Assembly (NCBI GenBank): GCA_037074705.1
Contig: CM073594.1
Span: 29,852,807-29,916,806 of the forward strand
DNA: 64,000 nucleotides
From: Zhengitettix transpicula
Taxonomy: Eukaryota > Arthropoda > Insecta > Orthoptera > Tetrigidae
Reading direction: 5' to 3'
The notes beneath the pieces are model-generated. The model saw only the letters and a program-made list of their open reading frames with translations, ran no database searches and had not been told where the DNA came from. The translations under genes were made by a program, and so were the position numbers. Each line of letters opens with the position of its first letter. Position 1 is the stretch's first letter. Shown here one piece after another: positions 1 to 10,504 of the stretch.

Positions 1-537
1 AAATAAACTGTGACTTAATTATTCTTAAGCACTATGAGTATACGGTACTTGTAGGATAATGTGAATTAGTCCAAGATTTTCATCAGAACACCATCACTCA
101 CTTTTAAATCACTATAGAAGGTTAATAGTTGCAAATATATTCAATAATAATACTGTCTAAATTTCCCAAAAGCATGGTGATGGTGTTATACACAACTTCA
201 TATGCTACACACCTTCGTTAGAGACAGAAATATCATTTTCGTAATATTCTCACAATTGTTCTGATATTGAACAAAATGAATTATTTGCTCTTAATACAAT
301 TTATTGCTATCAGTTACTATCTTTCAGCTATATATAAATAGAATAAAAAACTAACTTTGAATATTAATTTTTAAAATGTAAACAATCAACTTTTTTAAAA
401 TTTAAATTGGAAGATATTTTTAATAACTACTGAAGAGAATGTCTTCTTAAAGCAACACTAGAGAATATTCAGTTAGATAACAACAGATATTTTATTGGTT
501 TCACTTAGTAAAGATGAAGTTATTTATTAATACATAC
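1..537. other. Intron sequence of the peroxidase gene
   Basis: AT-rich DNA after the last visible donor. No C-terminal peroxidase exon, repeat or other feature was seen. Confidence 0.6.
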
Positions 538-752
538 TTATATATACTAGAGATCCTCTCAATAACTTCTGGATCCATTACACCATTTAAATCAGAGAAC
601 ATTTTTAGCCTTGGGAATCCACAATATTCTCTCCAGTAGGGATAGCTGCGTAAGCCATGGTCCCGGCCCCTTTGTATGTTCAGAGAAACTAGATCTAATC
701 CACAAGGTCCTTTTGCCATAGGAGAGCTTTGTTCAAATAAGTGTTGAGTTAT
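538..752 (-). CDS. Peroxidase coding exon 11 (last exon in window)
   Basis: Residues 592-662 plus two bases. Reads ITQHLFEQ, then LDLVSLNIQRGRDHGL (Asn616 is the residue that holds the proximal His) and YWREYCGFPR. Acceptor tttttag at 754-753, donor GTATGT at 537-532. The family's final segment (the second half of the C-terminal helices, about 100 residues) is not found in 1-537. Confidence 0.94.
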
Positions 753-949
753 CTAAAAAATTCAAGTTTATTATATTATTATGGTATATAATTTATTTGA
801 TACAGAGTTATTTTTTGAGAGATAGTAGAATTTAATTAATTAATTAGTCATGTAAATAATAAAAGGTATTGATTAATACATATATTATAGATAAACAGTG
901 TTTGATTATTTAAATCCAGGTCTTTGATTTTATTAATGAGTATTTTATG

Positions 950-996
<47 letters not shown>

Positions 997-1127
997 ATAA
1001 TTAGAGTATTATTTATATAATTATAGTATAAATTATGAAAATATTAGGTATCATTGACATGAGAAAAAAAGTTTAATAAGTCTAACATTTTGTCTGACAT
1101 GGTAACCTGTCTTCATTCTAACCTTGT

Positions 1128-1164
<37 letters not shown>

Positions 1165-4100
1165 CAAATAATTTTTAGCCAAATATTTTACTTACTTCCT
1201 TGCTAAAGTATGGGTCTACTTTGAGTACATGAGTCTCAAGAGCTCCTCTCATTGTTTTGTCCATAAAACCTGTTTGATATAAACCATATGGATTGAACAA
1301 CATTTTGTGCATTTCAATGTATTCTTCACTTGAATTATCATTTCCCAGCATTTTCATTAGTCCCTATAATATAAAATATATTAGAAAGGTATTAAAATAT
1401 ATCACATTATTAATTAAACACCAATAAAATATATAGATTCTTACAGGCAATAGACTGTGTGCAAAACGGAAGGAAGCAGTAGCAAAATTGTTGGCAATAG
1501 AAGCATCAACTGATGCATTGTAATTGTCATAATATCCTTCTGATTTTGGGCTAAGTTCAAGTTGATCCATTAGTTCTGGACCTGAAAATAATTGATTTAT
1601 ATATAGCAGTTTTTAAAAATATATATACATTTGAAGAGCAAATCAGTATCTTTGAGCAACTATCATAATCTCAGATTTGAGGTTTATGTATAATGATACA
1701 TTGAAAATTACTGTGATATCTGCAGAGCATTTATAATTTACAAATGAATACTTCCACAAGAGAACAAATTCACTTTATATTTCCTTGCTGTATAATGATT
1801 TCAGAAAAAGAACCCAACTTAATTTTAATACAAATCATTAATGAAGAAATTGATGTCTGAATGAAATAATGAATACGAAAGATAGCTAATTCAGACAAAA
1901 AGGGTAATATAAATACCACACAAAATTTCTGGGATCCTTGTCCCTTTATATATTACCCTTTTTGTCTGAATTGGCTATCTTTCTTATTCAATATACAAAT
2001 CATTAATATTGAAAAGTTAGAAGAAGATATTAACAATTATTTTTTATTTTAGCTAACAACCACAATTTAAGTAAATGCAATATTTTCTGCCTAATTTAAT
2101 ACATTTGCTTTTTAATTCTGCAATTTTTTTATATTTATTACATTTTTTTAAAATAGTTTTTCTTCAAATGATTATTAATATTAGGTATATTATGGGAGGG
2201 AAAAATTTAAACTGCTATAATTATTTTCATATTAATTTGACAGTTTCCTTCACATAAAATCTAATGACTTCCTAATGTTAAGTTGGAGACTTTAATTTTT
2301 TTATATTAAAATTATTATATTACATTCTCTTTTCTTCAATTAAAGGACATTACTGCTATGTATAGTAATCTATTATTTGAAGCATACAGTTGATTTAATT
2401 CTCATAAACTCACCTAAAATTATAGATAAAAATTCATTGTAGCTGATGTGTTGCATTTGAGCAGAAATTATACGTCTGGATTCTTGGAACACACGTTCAT
2501 CACTCCAAAGTGGATTCAGTTCAGCTAATTTATCAGCAATCTTGTTATGCTGACGGGCCAATATAAGATGCATTGTTGTCAAATGCAAATTTTCATTTGC
2601 CCTAGCATCTCCTGGTAATTCATAATTAATATGAGTTGATGAAAATGTTTAACACTTCAAGTTGTAAATTTCATATATTAAACTTAGAAAGGCAATGAGA
2701 ATATTTAGAATTGTTTTCTTATTTTATATACTATTTTTTGTTTCCATTTTATAAAGGATTAATACAATACATTCATAATTGTTGAAACTACAAAAAAGTT
2801 CATGTTTTAGAAAATATTAGTTTTGTGAAATAATTATCATAAATTAATTTGCCAATTGTTTTATAATTGGAAAGTATAACAATATTATAATAAATTTTAT
2901 TTTTCTCATCATAATTTTCAACAAACTTACCTGACATGAAACAATAGCGACCCTTAAGTCTCTCAACTTCACTGTTGCATCCATCATTAGGATCTGTAGA
3001 ATATGGTAGGAGCTCACGTCCATCAGGTGTAAGTGACATTCGTAATCTGCCTCCAGAGTAACCGCGTAAAATACTCATCAAAGTGCTGGTGGTTCCATAT
3101 ACTACAGATCCATCAATATAGCTGCTTGCCTGATTCATTTGTTCACGAGGGCCTATAAAAGTTATATCAAAGTTAGTGTTTAAAAAAATTCTTCATTTAT
3201 AATTAATTAAATAATTATGGTTAACAGTTATAGTTTTGTTGTTCAATAACTACTTCTAAAATCCATAATGAGACAGACCATATATGAAATCCCAGAATAA
3301 TGTAAATGTCTTTTACCATAAATAAAATGTTTACTAACATTGACTACAAATCACAAAATAATTTTCAATTTCATATGTTGTATTAAATTAATTTAAATAA
3401 TTTGGGCTATTATTTGGTAAAATATATTCAGTTTACAATGTAAACATATACATGAAAATTTACATACAGAACTAATATATAACTACTATTCTTAATGAGA
3501 CTTTAATTCAGTCAATGTTGGAAGATTACTCATAGTTGCTAGATATTAATATATGGGGAAAAAAAATTATTATTTTATAATATTAAATAAATATTACAAT
3601 TTCACAAACATTTTAGGTGAAAATTCCACCAAACTACTGTTAATAATTATTTATAATATTTTCCACTTGAAACATACCAAAAGAGCATGTAGGAGCTGGT
3701 GCAGAACGAACAAATTCCATGCAAGATATGTTATAAGTGTCATAATAGGGATCACCCTGAGCCAAACGAACTGGGAAACATTCTGGATTCATCTTCAGGG
3801 CTGGATTATTAACAGCATAGCAACAGGAAATGGCTGAACCATTTACACCTGCAATAATAAAGTCAATGGTTACAAAATGTTTGTTAATTGTAGTTAAAGA
3901 AACAACTTGTTTCAAATATATTAACCTTGGCTCAGAGCAGTTGCAGTAATGTCATGATCAAGGAACTGGCCCCATACTGCTAACATAACAGTGAATTTTG
4001 GGTCATCATGGTATATTGGTCTGTGCACTGTCACACTCACTTCCCTTGCTGAGGGTAGCTCACTTCCATCAGAGGCCTTACGAGGGGAAGACACACCTGT

Positions 4101-6459
4101 ATAAAATCAATACAGAAGAAAATAAATTATGTTAATCACTCATAAATTTAATGTTATATAGAAGTAGTTTTTTCTGTAGATATAGAATTATTATCAGATG
4201 TTTATAATTAAGTAATTGTATTTAGCTATGGATGACCCAGCAGTAAGTTTTTTAAAAAATTCTGTAGGATGGAAGGGAGGGGGGTAATATTAAGACAACT
4301 ATGAACTTTTCTTATGGAGAGCGATAGTGATTAGTTTTCTTTTAAATAAATAGATTCCCATTTCATTAAAAAACACTTTCACGTGTGTTAAAATTTTCTA
4401 TAATATTATTTAATGTTTATAATGATTATTTTAAATTATAATTATTATATTATATCTTAAAATACTGACTTCAGTATATCATCTAATGGAATGAGGTTGG
4501 AATCTTACCGTCACCATAGTCAGCAGGTATAACCCTGCGGAAGGGTCTGAGGGCAACGCCCCAAGTAAGGGGGTGTTGTAGGTTGTTGCAAGAGCCATCT
4601 GTTGTTCTGAAGGGAGTAGCTGGGCATGAGAAACCCAAACCAGGGTCATTTCCACACACATCTTGTGGTAGCCAATCTGCATTCACCGTTGGGCCACGAC
4701 CAATTGTCTTGTTCTTGCCCCTGGAAGAGACCCATATTCAAATAAATTATTCTGTTTAGAAATAATAACTACTGAGAGAGTATTAAGGTTCCTTCAAGGT
4801 CAAATGTTTGTAGTACACATTGGAAAATTGTCACTGTCACTTGAAGATTGTACCTGTATTACAAAATAATGTCATGGTTGATGGATATTATGCATGAGAG
4901 TTATATTTGCAGCTATAGACAGGAATATAACTGGTATTGGCATTGTTCATGTGCTGTATGATTTAACAATACACAGCATGATAGCTATATTTAATTACAC
5001 ACTACCACAATTTTTGTTTTTTTTTGTTCTATGAACCTGTTATTTAAATAATTTGGAATCAACTTGGCACTTGAAATGAATCTTTCTCAGGATAAAAGTT
5101 TGTTAAAATTTGTTCAGGACGTTTAGTGAGGCCTTTTAGTTTTTTTAATTTCGTGCTTGAGAGTTTTATTCAATTTCATGAAAATTTAAAAGAAGAACCA
5201 GAGTCGTTTTCGACACATGTCAGGAAATGTGAAAGTATCAATTATAATGTATAATATATTGTAATAATAATTTTGCTATATAAAATTTAAATTAATCTAG
5301 AGCTTGATTCGATAGGGTTATTTAAGAACAGAATTTATTTATATCTCCTTCATATCGAGAATACGAGCAAAGATTCTACGTACCTGAGTGTTGCAAGCTT
5401 TCTAGTGGCAAGATCCATAATGTATCCAGACCTGGCCAGAAGCCTAGCCTGAGGACTGGTGCTCACGGTCTTCTGGTGACGGTAGGCCGGCGACGCGACT
5501 GCCAAAGACGGACTCGCCGCCTCGAACATGTCTCTCATTTTCAGGGCGTCGCGTCCTGCCTCCAGAGCCGCCTCCAGGTCGCTGTTTTCCGTGATGTCCC
5601 ATTTCGGCTGTGGCTTATCTGAAGATACGAGAAGCTTACAGTGGCTGACTTATGCCTCTTAAAATTTAAATTTTTTAAATTTAAAATGAATAAAATATAT
5701 GATAATAATTTACATGTTAAATAAAATTCTGGAAATATTCTTTGTAATGATCAGATCATGAATTACGAAAATATTTTTTAAATACAATCATTTCTTCGTA
5801 AATCAAGCGGAATAGTGTTTCTGTTACCTGCCAAGGGCCAAGACAAAGTCAACAATGTCTGAATGTCTGACGCATTGGTGATGTTTCCGTCCAGGTCTTC
5901 AAGATCGTGATTGACTGAGTAAGATACTGTGATGACCACAGCTGTCACAAATATGGCTCTAAAACAGAAAAAAAATCATTCAAACGCTTTCTAAATCAAA
6001 TAAATGAGCACTGAAGATGTGGTCACGGCTGTTCATTAATGAGTGAACCAGACGATTACAAATTTGGACTCCATTTTTCCTCTCAGTGGCGTTTCACAAT
6101 CATTTATATTAATTTAGTATACGAAGTTTTGTCTCAAATCAATCTCACGAAATTAACAAAGCTTAAACCACAGTGTCTTAATATCTTCACGACCAGAATT
6201 TTCTTCTCAGTCTCAGCAAGTTTCTATATTATTGGATTTCATGCCATTTCTGGCAACATAAACATGTTAAAATATTCTTCTCATTTGAAATGTAGTTCAG
6301 AGTTGTGGAAAAAAGTAAAGGAGAAATGTTTAGATCACGGAGGAGTGTCGAAAACTGGTTTTCAAGTGTAATTAAATTACAATATTCAGTGTTGTGTTCG
6401 GCCACTAACCAAAGTGACCGGGACCTGTCGTGTGAAAACGGGATATATACAACTTTTCA

Positions 6460-6518
<59 letters not shown>

Positions 6519-7685
6519 TTATCACGAATTATGTTGAGTAAAATAAAATTCATTATTGAAAACAATTGTTCACAAAATAATGTATGTCAATTACTGTTTC
6601 ATAATTACAACTAAAATCAGCAACAAACATAATGTAACATTTAATTTCAGTGAAGCGAAATATTCGTTATTAAAATTTCATGAATACGTTGAAATTTTCG
6701 TATTTAAGATAACCCTAAAACTGTTTCTTCTCTCTTCTAAATAAATAATACCGTTACCTTATCAACAGAGGTAGAAGTCAAAATAGATTTTTTAAGGTAC
6801 TGCTTCTAAAACGACTTTTTTTTACGCATCAGAAATTTTTAATTGCTTCCATTCTATTTTAATAGAAATTCTGAAACCAAATGACAATTCAAGGATTATC
6901 AGGCAAAAAGGAATCATGGCCCATTCAAATAAGAAATATTGCGCACATTCACTGAAATGTTTTACTTCTTGAAATAATTAAAATTGGGAGAACCGAGAAT
7001 AGGCGCTGATGTCAAAGCAAATTCTACAACATAAAAATGTGCTGGAGGAGAGGATATGCTTCCAATGTTTTACTTAGGGTAGGATAAAAGGGCCGTAATG
7101 TAGATATGTGTAATTCTCATCCATCTGTAAATGCCGTTGGGAGTACCTCAGGGTAGCGTTTTAGCGCCTAAACTGTAACTCAGCTTACGTAAATGATATC
7201 AGTTGTCAACAATAAGAATCCGTTTCTTTGCTAACGACTACGTAATTTATATTAGAACCTCATGAGAAAATTATAGCAACGTGATATACAAAACAATAGA
7301 AAGCAACTAAACTAGGAAAAAAATGTTTCTCGGAATAGGGACGAAACATTATGGTTCAAAAGAAGAATTGTAGTTAATCACTAACGATCAGATAAACTTA
7401 TACACGGATTTAATACATCATGAAATTAAACTTAATTATGTTTCGTTCCCTAGCTTTGTTAGAGCTGTTCAAAATTAAATCTATATTTGATAATACACGT
7501 GAAAAACGTAATTCTAAAATTTTTCATTAAACAATAAGAAATCGTAAAGATACTCACAGGAGTCCTGCGCAGATGCAGCACTGGAACTGGCGTACTTTAT
7601 TGCGGTAGATTCTGTTGGGGCTTGTCATGAAAACATACTGAGGGCTTGCGTCCCTCCCCCGCAGAGGGGTTCTTTCAGACGGCAT
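538..7685 (-). CDS. Membrane-anchored animal heme peroxidase (Cardinal-type candidate), 11 coding exons, 3' end outside window
   Basis: Coding exons in transcript order: 7685-7558, 5958-5828, 5618-5384, 4720-4509, 4096-3926, 3848-3678, 3152-2931, 2611-2414, 1581-1445, 1363-1196, 752-538. All junctions are GT/AG and all phases match, giving 662 residues plus two bases. Residues 1-35 form a basic tail; about 36-56 form one hydrophobic helix (type II signal anchor), followed at once by sequons N68 and N71, as expected for a lumenal or extracellular domain. The peroxidase domain starts near residue 195. Visible landmarks are covalent-heme Asp282, distal His283, Ca-loop residues around Asp363, catalytic Arg427 and Glu430, proximal His531 and Asn616 in the LNIQRGRDHG motif. 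Roughly 100 C-terminal residues lie beyond the left edge. Family: H2O2-dependent oxidation of small substrates. Cardinal, the ommochrome-pathway peroxidase, is the best guess because of the N-terminal anchor; a chorion-peroxidase paralogue is possible. Peroxidase assignment is firm, orthology is not. Confidence 0.93.
954..990. repeat. (TA)n microsatellite in peroxidase intron
   Basis: Uninterrupted alternating TA between coding exons 11 and 10. A second run lies at 1131-1159. Confidence 0.97.
1131..1159. repeat. (AT)n microsatellite in peroxidase intron
   Basis: Second AT-alternating run in the same intron, about 30 bases upstream (gene sense) of the intron's centre and near exon 10. Confidence 0.95.
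1196..1363 (-). CDS. Peroxidase coding exon 10
   Basis: Residues 536-591, exactly 56 codons, phase 0 at both ends. Reads GLMKMLGNDN through the FNPYGLY segment to KVDPYFSKE. It links the proximal His helix to the C-terminal RGRDHG part. Acceptor atattatag, donor GTAAGT. Confidence 0.93.
1445..1581 (-). CDS. Peroxidase coding exon 9: proximal haem histidine
   Basis: Residues 491-535. The segment SIANNFATASFRFAHSLLP contains His531, the proximal haem ligand. The preceding GYYDNYNASVDA is typical of insect secreted or membrane peroxidases and includes sequon N511. Acceptor attttcag, donor GTAAGA, phase 0 out. Confidence 0.95.
1843..1993. mobile_element. R2 hairpin retroposon, short copy, in peroxidase intron
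   Basis: Two 41-bp arms (1871-1911 and 1949-1989, two mismatches) form a hairpin around a 37-bp spacer that contains a GGGATCC motif. The element is flanked by a perfect 14-bp direct duplication, TACAAATCATTAAT, at 1829-1842 and 1994-2007. The arms, and the outer sequence before the left arm, recur at 33313-34720 and 48158-48357. Variable-length duplications point to target-primed integration, not a cut-and-paste MITE. It lies in the intron between peroxidase exons 9 and 8. Confidence 0.85.
2414..2611 (-). CDS. Peroxidase coding exon 8: catalytic Arg/Glu and helix with HN motif
   Basis: Residues 425-489. GDARANENLHLT gives Arg427 (catalytic) and Glu430 (second haem ester site by family analogy); Asn431 replaces the Met that forms the sulfonium link in myeloperoxidase, as expected for a non-MPO peroxidase. 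Then MHLILARQHNKIA and a YQE-like FQESRRI segment. Acceptor gaattaccag, donor GTGAGT. Confidence 0.95.
2931..3152 (-). CDS. Peroxidase coding exon 7: calcium-binding loop
   Basis: Residues 351-423. Begins PREQMNQASSYIDGSVVYG; the Ser-Ser-Tyr-Ile-Asp-Gly-Ser part matches the family's calcium loop (Asp363 and Ser365 as ligands). GGRLRM and the NDGCN and GRYCF motifs follow. Acceptor tttttatag, donor GTAAGT, phase 1 out. Confidence 0.95.
3678..3848 (-). CDS. Peroxidase coding exon 6: Cys-rich insert after the distal site
   Basis: Residues 294-349, from VNGSAISCCY to SAPAPTCSF. It holds the conserved Cys pair (301, 302), PECFPV, and the CMEFVRSAPAPTC motif typical of insect peroxidases. Sequons at N295 and N332. 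Acceptor ttattgcag, donor GTATGT. Confidence 0.94.
3926..4096 (-). CDS. Peroxidase coding exon 5: distal haem site
   Basis: Residues 237-292. Carries WGQFLDHDIT (277-286). By analogy with myeloperoxidase, Gln279 and His283 are distal-pocket residues, Asp282 is the ester-linked haem residue and Asp284 is a calcium ligand. The acceptor is tttatacag. The donor reads GTTAAT, weaker than the GTRAGT donors elsewhere in this gene, but phase and protein continuity support it. Confidence 0.94.
4509..4720 (-). CDS. Peroxidase coding exon 4: start of catalytic domain
   Basis: Residues 166-235. Contains the family opening signature FRTTDGSCNNL (about 202-212) followed by the Arg-Arg-Val-Ile-Pro and Asp-Tyr-Gly-Asp motifs that lead into the haem domain. 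Cys187, Cys197 and Cys209 are candidates for the conserved N-terminal disulfides. Acceptor tcttccag, donor GTAAGA. Confidence 0.93.
5384..5618 (-). CDS. Peroxidase coding exon 3: juxtamembrane stem
   Basis: Codes for residues 88-164, a charged, probably helical stem (ENSDLEAALEAGRDALKMRD, then a Ser/Ala/Pro-rich part). Acceptor atcttcag, donor GTACGT, phases 1 in and 2 out. It is much more GC-rich than its surroundings, which helps show it is coding. It precedes the catalytic domain. Confidence 0.87.
5828..5958 (-). CDS. Peroxidase coding exon 2: transmembrane helix and first lumenal sequons
   Basis: Acceptor ctgttttag, donor GTAACA. The exon starts with the A that completes Leu43 and reads AIFVTAVVITVSYSVNHD, the core of the hydrophobic helix. 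Two adjacent N-glycosylation sequons follow (N68-I-T, N71-A-S). It ends with one base of Asp87. No peroxidase homology is expected in this linker. Confidence 0.88.
6463..6513. repeat. (TA)n microsatellite, about 25 units
   Basis: Longest TA run in the window, inside the peroxidase intron between coding exons 2 and 1. Confidence 0.97.
7558..7685 (-). CDS. Peroxidase coding exon 1: start codon, cytoplasmic tail, start of signal anchor
   Basis: The start is the ATG at 7685-7683, beginning MPSERTPLRGRD. It lies eight bases after an AG acceptor-like site (7693-7692), so the mRNA probably has an upstream noncoding exon. The exon encodes 42 codons plus CT and ends at a GTGAGT donor. Residues 25-32 (RIYRNKVR) are basic and precede a Cys-rich entry into the membrane helix (QCCICAGL), which gives an inside-positive, N-in orientation. 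Confidence 0.85.
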
Positions 7686-7693
7686 CACGCCCT

Positions 7694-10415
7694 GTCAACA
7701 CACATTATATAAAAATTAATTACAATGCATTCCCCCGTAATAACAATATACTATCATTTACATTGCATGAAAACCTTATGATTAATTTATCTATATAAAT
7801 AAAACGTTAACGTGTCTATTTACCAGCCCGCTATTACGGGATAAATTCTAAAACTGCTGCAGATATTTTAATTAAATGTCATTTTGGTATTTATAGTTTT
7901 TCTCAATGTACATAATAGGGTGTATATTTTTGGCGAATTTCAATTGATAACACTTAATTTACGAATTTTGCAGAAATGTTGTGTAGTATTTATTTCATCA
8001 CTTAATTTCGTCTGTTTAATGATTATTATTATTATTATTTGTAAATATATTAATATCATTGCTACTTCTTTATAAACGAGAGAACTGATTTGTCTTTAAA
8101 TTAAATGCGAGTGGTGAAGAAATATGCCAGTAAAACAACGTTAATCGAAGTAAATTTCATAAGATATACTTCGATATGTATCTACGTTTTTTCCACGACC
8201 ATACTAAATAATATATTTACGTTGACTGTCTTTTCTGACAAAACCGTAGCGAAGCACGGATATTACGGTCAGTGTTATACGTCTTCCATAAATTAACATT
8301 TGCAGTAAGAGCAAATTGCAGTAATGTTAATAGCCAATATTGCTTCATAATAAGTACTTATATTTTAACTAGTATGACAAGTAATTAATATAAAATATAA
8401 CACGTTTATGATGTCAACTACACAATTTTTACTTGAACGAATTCACAAAAAAATGAAATGTATAATAATTAAAAATATATTTAAAAATTATACCTCAGAT
8501 TCGTGGTGCCTTGATTTGTTATTTTGCAAATAAAACATTTTGAAACAGAAACTTGAAAAATTTATACTAGCGCTATCTATAATTTATAATATAACCGTAC
8601 TAATGATTCATGTTTTAGACGAGTCCTTAATACGAAGTATTTTCAATCGATCAAAATAATATTATATTTTTTTTATAAATTCGCACTGTTTTTGGTATAA
8701 AAATTTAAATTATTCCTTAGAATGAATCTTTTGCGAATGAAGTTAGACATTTTACGCGAATCATATTAAAGTGTTTCAAAATAATATCAATTAGGTTTTA
8801 GAAACACTCATTTACTATCCGCGGTCCGTTACTTTTTTTTATACATTTCGATTAAACTGTAACTATTTTTTACAAAAAGAAATACTGGACGAGGGTACGG
8901 TTCTTGTAAAAATACATGAATGTTAATTAACAATATTTATTAATAGCTACAGAATCCAAATCCCGTGCACAGAGCATGCAAATTTCGACCAAGAAATGAA
9001 TATTATTCTTAAATTTTTATTTTACATCGCAGAGACTGAAGTTCATGAACAGCCTCAAGTACCGCTCTGGTCAAACAAAGACATGGACCCCTTGCGTAAG
9101 AAAAGGTCGTTCAAGGTTGCCTTATTAAGCAAGCACGTGATTGGCTCTTAGTGAATTAAATATATTGAATACATTAAAATTCTTTTAAAGGCTCGAGCGA
9201 TTAGAAAGAGGTCACTATGACTGTTTTAGAACTATAATTAAAAATTTCAACATGATGTTCTTATGTACGCGTATTTTGAACAATTAACATGTTTTAATTA
9301 ATGTACGATTTTTAAAAAAGCCACAAATGAAATTGAAATACGTTGTACTGACCAATCTCAAGTACTGCTCTACTAGTAATATTATATTTCTCTACTAATA
9401 ATATTATATTTATTCCAAACGCTAGTATTTCAGATTACGAAAATAATTTAGTTTACAATATTGGAGAAAGTTAATTTATTTTTATGTGAACTACGATTAT
9501 TTTAGTGAAATAATACGAATATAATAATAATTTCTCTGTCGTTTATGGAATTTTGTATCTTCGCGTAAACTAGTTCTTTAAAATTTGTTTTTCAAACAAA
9601 AACCAAGAGATCACTTTTGATATTTTTTATGTATGTGATATATAAATACATACATATATATACAGTATTTATTCTCAAGATACGTGTTCACGAAATATAA
9701 CTTAGCTTATTTCTGCTTGTAATTAACTAATTACATAATCCATAACATTCTAGATTTAAACGACCTTAAACGGTTTAATTAAATAGCGAAAAATATTGAT
9801 AAGGTTAATACAATTAAAATCAAATGCTGCAAGAGTCGAGAATTATATTTTCGCATTTCTGTAGCTCGATAAATTTATGCAATTCTTCGCGTGAGTTGGA
9901 CGCCATGTCAGGCCTATAAGTAGAGCGCTTAGCCTATCTACAGGCGCAAAGGGCGAGTTATATAAAGTCTTGTGGAAAGGACGTGGGCGTAATTCTTCTT
10001 GTCAAGCCACCTGTTACGTGATTGAATAGTTGGCCGTTATGGGGGCATAATTGTAAATTTCTACGTGATTTATTTACAAATTTTATACTCATTTCAGGGT
10101 AGAAACGACAACCCGAAACTTTTAACTGATCCATTCCGTTTGATAAGTGTAGAAATACAAATATGTAAATTTTTGCTACATATAAAATTATAACTTAATT
10201 TCATAATGAATTTAATTACATCTGTAACTTATGATCAAAAAGATTTATAACTTGAAGGGAAAAAAATATAATTTATTATATAAAAACGTTACAAATTTAC
10301 GTCACAGTTAAATCAGGTCTTTCGAAAATTCTTTTTCCAAACATTAGGTAACAAAAAATATAAACTCCTATAATAAATGCATTTTTATAAATTATTTCCA
10401 TTTACGTAATTATTA
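7694..10415. other. Upstream of peroxidase start codon; probable 5' intron, no gene seen
   Basis: AT-rich sequence without conserved coding content. A short motif duplication (an ATTATATTT(C)TCTACTA-type repeat) lies near 9370-9410. If the 20970-21233 exon is real, this is part of one large intron. Confidence 0.5.
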
Positions 10416-10504
10416 AAAATTTCCATGATCTCTTGCTGCATTATAATAAATACATCTCACAGATGTATTTCTTATATAAGGCAGCAAGAGATCATGGAAA
10501 TTTT
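10416..10504. other. Perfect long hairpin, candidate small-RNA precursor or foldback element
   Basis: Arms 10416-10439 and 10481-10504 are perfectly complementary over 24 bp. Inside the 41-base loop is a second perfect stem of 10 bp (10448-10457 with 10461-10470) closed by a CAC loop. The arms are not low-complexity (they contain CATGATCTCTTGCTGC), so this is unlikely by chance. No flanking duplication was seen and no other copy in the window. Perfect pairing over 24 bp is more than a typical animal miRNA shows; a hairpin siRNA source or a transposon relic are alternatives. Confidence 0.6.

Noticed and set aside
1..537. Searched for the C-terminal peroxidase exon
   Set aside because: No TGxLSE-, GPTFACI- or DRFWYE-like sequence was seen on the minus strand; it must lie outside the window.
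6039..6371. 110-codon plus frame within a peroxidase intron
   Set aside because: No recognisable motif, AT-biased composition, no conserved neighbours. Chance frame.
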